A DNA stretch of 33,977 bases from positions 1 through 33,977 of the forward strand of contig JBCCNL010000042.1 of the NCBI GenBank assembly GCA_039025855.1, given 5' to 3'. Position numbers and translations under genes: made by a program. Each line of letters starts with the position of its first letter. Positions within the stretch are counted from its first letter, which is position 1. Shown here one piece after another: positions 32,940 to 33,977 of the stretch. This DNA comes from JBCCOW01 sp039025855. GTDB lineage: Bacteria; Planctomycetota; Phycisphaerae; Phycisphaerales; Phycisphaeraceae. The notes beneath the pieces are model-generated. The model saw nothing but the letters and a program-made list of their open reading frames with translations. It searched no databases and was not told where the DNA came from.

Positions 32940-33440
32940 CTACCCATCAAACAAGTCCTGCTGGTCCTCCCGGTCCGGCTCCGGCAGCGTCGCCCGCATC
33001 TCCTGCATCTCCGCCAACAAATCGTCCATCGTCTCGATCTTCAGATACACCGACATGAACCGCACATACGCCACCGTATCCAGCCGCTTCAACCGCTCCG
33101 CCACCAGCAAACCGATATCCGTGCTCTCCACGTCCCGCAGGTTCCGTGCCCGCAGCAGCGCCTCCACCTCCGACGCCACTTCTTCCAACTGCTCCGCCCG
33201 CACCGGCCGCTTGTAACACGCCTTCTCCAGCCCCGCCAAAATCCGCGACCGCTCGAACGGCACCCGCGTCCCGTCCTTCTTCAAGACCGCCAGATGCTCA
33301 TGCCCCTCGATCTTCTCGTACGTCGTGAACCGCTTCCCGCACGCCTTGCACACCCGCCGACGACGGATCGACCGACCGCCCTCCGCCTCCCGTGAGTCGA
33401 TCACCTTGTCGTCGTTCACTCCGCAGTAGGGGCAGCGCAT
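32940..33440 (-). CDS. nrdR: Transcriptional repressor NrdR
   Basis: The 166-residue protein has the zinc ribbon Cys3, Cys6, Cys31 and Cys34 (MRCPYCG...VCKACGKRFTTYE) with the SREAEGGRSIRRRR DNA-binding stretch. An ATP-cone follows (about 47-137: VLKKDGTRVPFERSRILAGLEKAC). NrdR binds dATP or ATP and represses ribonucleotide reductase genes. Length is normal, with a short Glu/Asp/Gln-rich tail. No nrd genes lie in the window. It reads divergently from the YmdB-like gene across a repeat-filled gap. Confidence 0.96.
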   Translation of the reverse strand: MRCPYCGVNDDKVIDSREAEGGRSIRRRRVCKACGKRFTTYEKIEGHEHLAVLKKDGTRVPFERSRILAGLEKACYKRPVRAEQLEEVASEVEALLRARNLRDVESTDIGLLVAERLKRLDTVAYVRFMSVYLKIETMDDLLAEMQEMRATLPEPDREDQQDLFDG

Positions 33441-33450
33441 GGTTCAGAAA

Positions 33451-33553
33451 GGGCGTAGGGTGTAGGGCGATAGGGCGTATGCAAACCAACCACAAGCCGG
33501 TTGCTTCAAGACACCGCATCCTAACTACGCCCTACGCCCCACGCCCTAAACCC
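33451..33553. repeat. Inverted stuttered GGGCGTA repeat between nrdR and the YmdB-like gene
   Basis: The left arm 33451-33479 is built of GGGCGTA-like words (GGGCGTAGGG, TGTAGGGCGA, TAGGGCGTA). The right arm 33526-33553 is the inverse (TACGCCCTACGCCCC, ACGCCCTAAACCCT). Between them is a 46-bp spacer. The element takes up most of the 121-bp divergent intergenic region and so lies where both promoters should be. Confidence 0.88.
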
Positions 33554-33561
33554 TCCAAACC

Positions 33562-33977
33562 ATGCGACTCCTCATCCTCGGCGACGTCGTCGGCCCCCCC
33601 GGCCTCCTCGCCCTCCGACAACAACTCCCGATCCTCCGCGAGCAGCACCAGCCCGACTGGGTCATCGCCAACGCCGAAAACGCCGCCAACGGCTCGGGCC
33701 TCACCCCCGAGCTCTACCGCAAACTCAAAGACGCCGGCGTCGACGCCATGACCCTCGGCGACCACGCCCTTCGTAAAAAACAAATCTTCAAAACCCTACA
33801 AGAAGCCCCCGACCTCATCCGACCCGCCAACCTCCCGAGCAGTGCCCCCGGAAGGGGAACGATGACCCTTTCCGGGGGCGGCCTCCCCGACGTCCACGTC
33901 ATCACCCTCCTCGGCCGGCTCTTCATGACCGGCGTCCAGGCCGACGACCCCTTCGCCGCCTTCGACCGCTACCTCCA
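33562..33977 (+). CDS. YmdB/TIGR00282-family metallophosphoesterase, 5' part only
   Basis: The first 138 codons of the gene run off the window. MRLLILGDVVGPPGLLALRQQLP, VIANAENAANGSGLTPELYRKLKDAGVDAMTLGDH and RPANLP...APGRG match the TIGR00282 family (B. subtilis YmdB, a dimetal phosphoesterase active on 2',3'-cyclic nucleotides). Asp8 and the ENAANG residues are expected metal ligands. In place of the usual GNH the sequence reads GDH (about residue 67). A strong hairpin lies inside the coding sequence at 33844-33879. No Shine-Dalgarno is seen. It is divergent from nrdR. Confidence 0.88.
   Translation, partial: MRLLILGDVVGPPGLLALRQQLPILREQHQPDWVIANAENAANGSGLTPELYRKLKDAGVDAMTLGDHALRKKQIFKTLQEAPDLIRPANLPSSAPGRGTMTLSGGGLPDVHVITLLGRLFMTGVQADDPFAAFDRYL
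33844..33879 (+). repeat. Strong hairpin inside the YmdB-like coding sequence
   Basis: GCCCCCGGAAGGGG (33844-33857) pairs with CCCTTTCCGGGGGC (33866-33879), 14 bp with one G-T wobble and an 8-nt loop. It shares the GCCCCCGG arm with the palindrome at 27521-27542. Confidence 0.75.

Overview
The window is high-GC bacterial DNA. Gene content points to a Planctomycetota bacterium, plausibly class Phycisphaerae. Two surface proteins carry the FEPLE-R-LL N-terminal tag typical of planctomycete exported proteins. A complete alternative complex III (ACIII) operon is joined to a caa3-type cytochrome oxidase. Many genes lack a clear Shine-Dalgarno sequence. The class assignment is inference from families, not from a marker gene.

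Layout. 1-9060 is a mixed region: an OprP/O-type porin, a DUF971 protein overlapping a voltage-gated-type ion channel, an XRE-type HTH protein, a FlgM-like small protein, YqeY, a small unknown protein, a prepilin-like protein, a superoxide dismutase divergent from a sigma-70 family factor, and a PLD-like protein.

9071-25918 is one long minus-strand respiratory cluster. In transcription order it holds a small membrane protein, ActA (pentahaem), ActB (Fe-S/molybdopterin-fold fusion), ActC, ActD, ActE (monohaem), ActF, a one-TM small protein, a SCO copper chaperone, then oxidase subunits II (with a fused cytochrome c domain), I (A2-type), III (with a very long loop insertion) and IV. Together they form a quinol -> ACIII -> cytochrome c / CuA -> O2 chain with its copper assembly factor.

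26165-33977 holds an HpnB-like glycosyltransferase, a two-CBS-domain protein, two tandem CARDB-repeat surface proteins, NrdR, and the start of a YmdB/TIGR00282-family phosphoesterase that runs off the window.

The most unusual structure is not a gene. First, a 28-bp palindromic element occurs twice, 26/28 identical, inside two unrelated coding sequences (PLD-like gene and glycosyltransferase), in the same orientation relative to the gene but in different reading frames. Both ORFs stay open. Second, several intergenic gaps, including gaps inside the respiratory operon, hold 'stuttered' repeats: short words of 6-10 bp repeated in direct order, usually facing an inverted copy, with a different word at each locus. 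No tRNA, rRNA, CRISPR array, transposase or prophage gene was seen.
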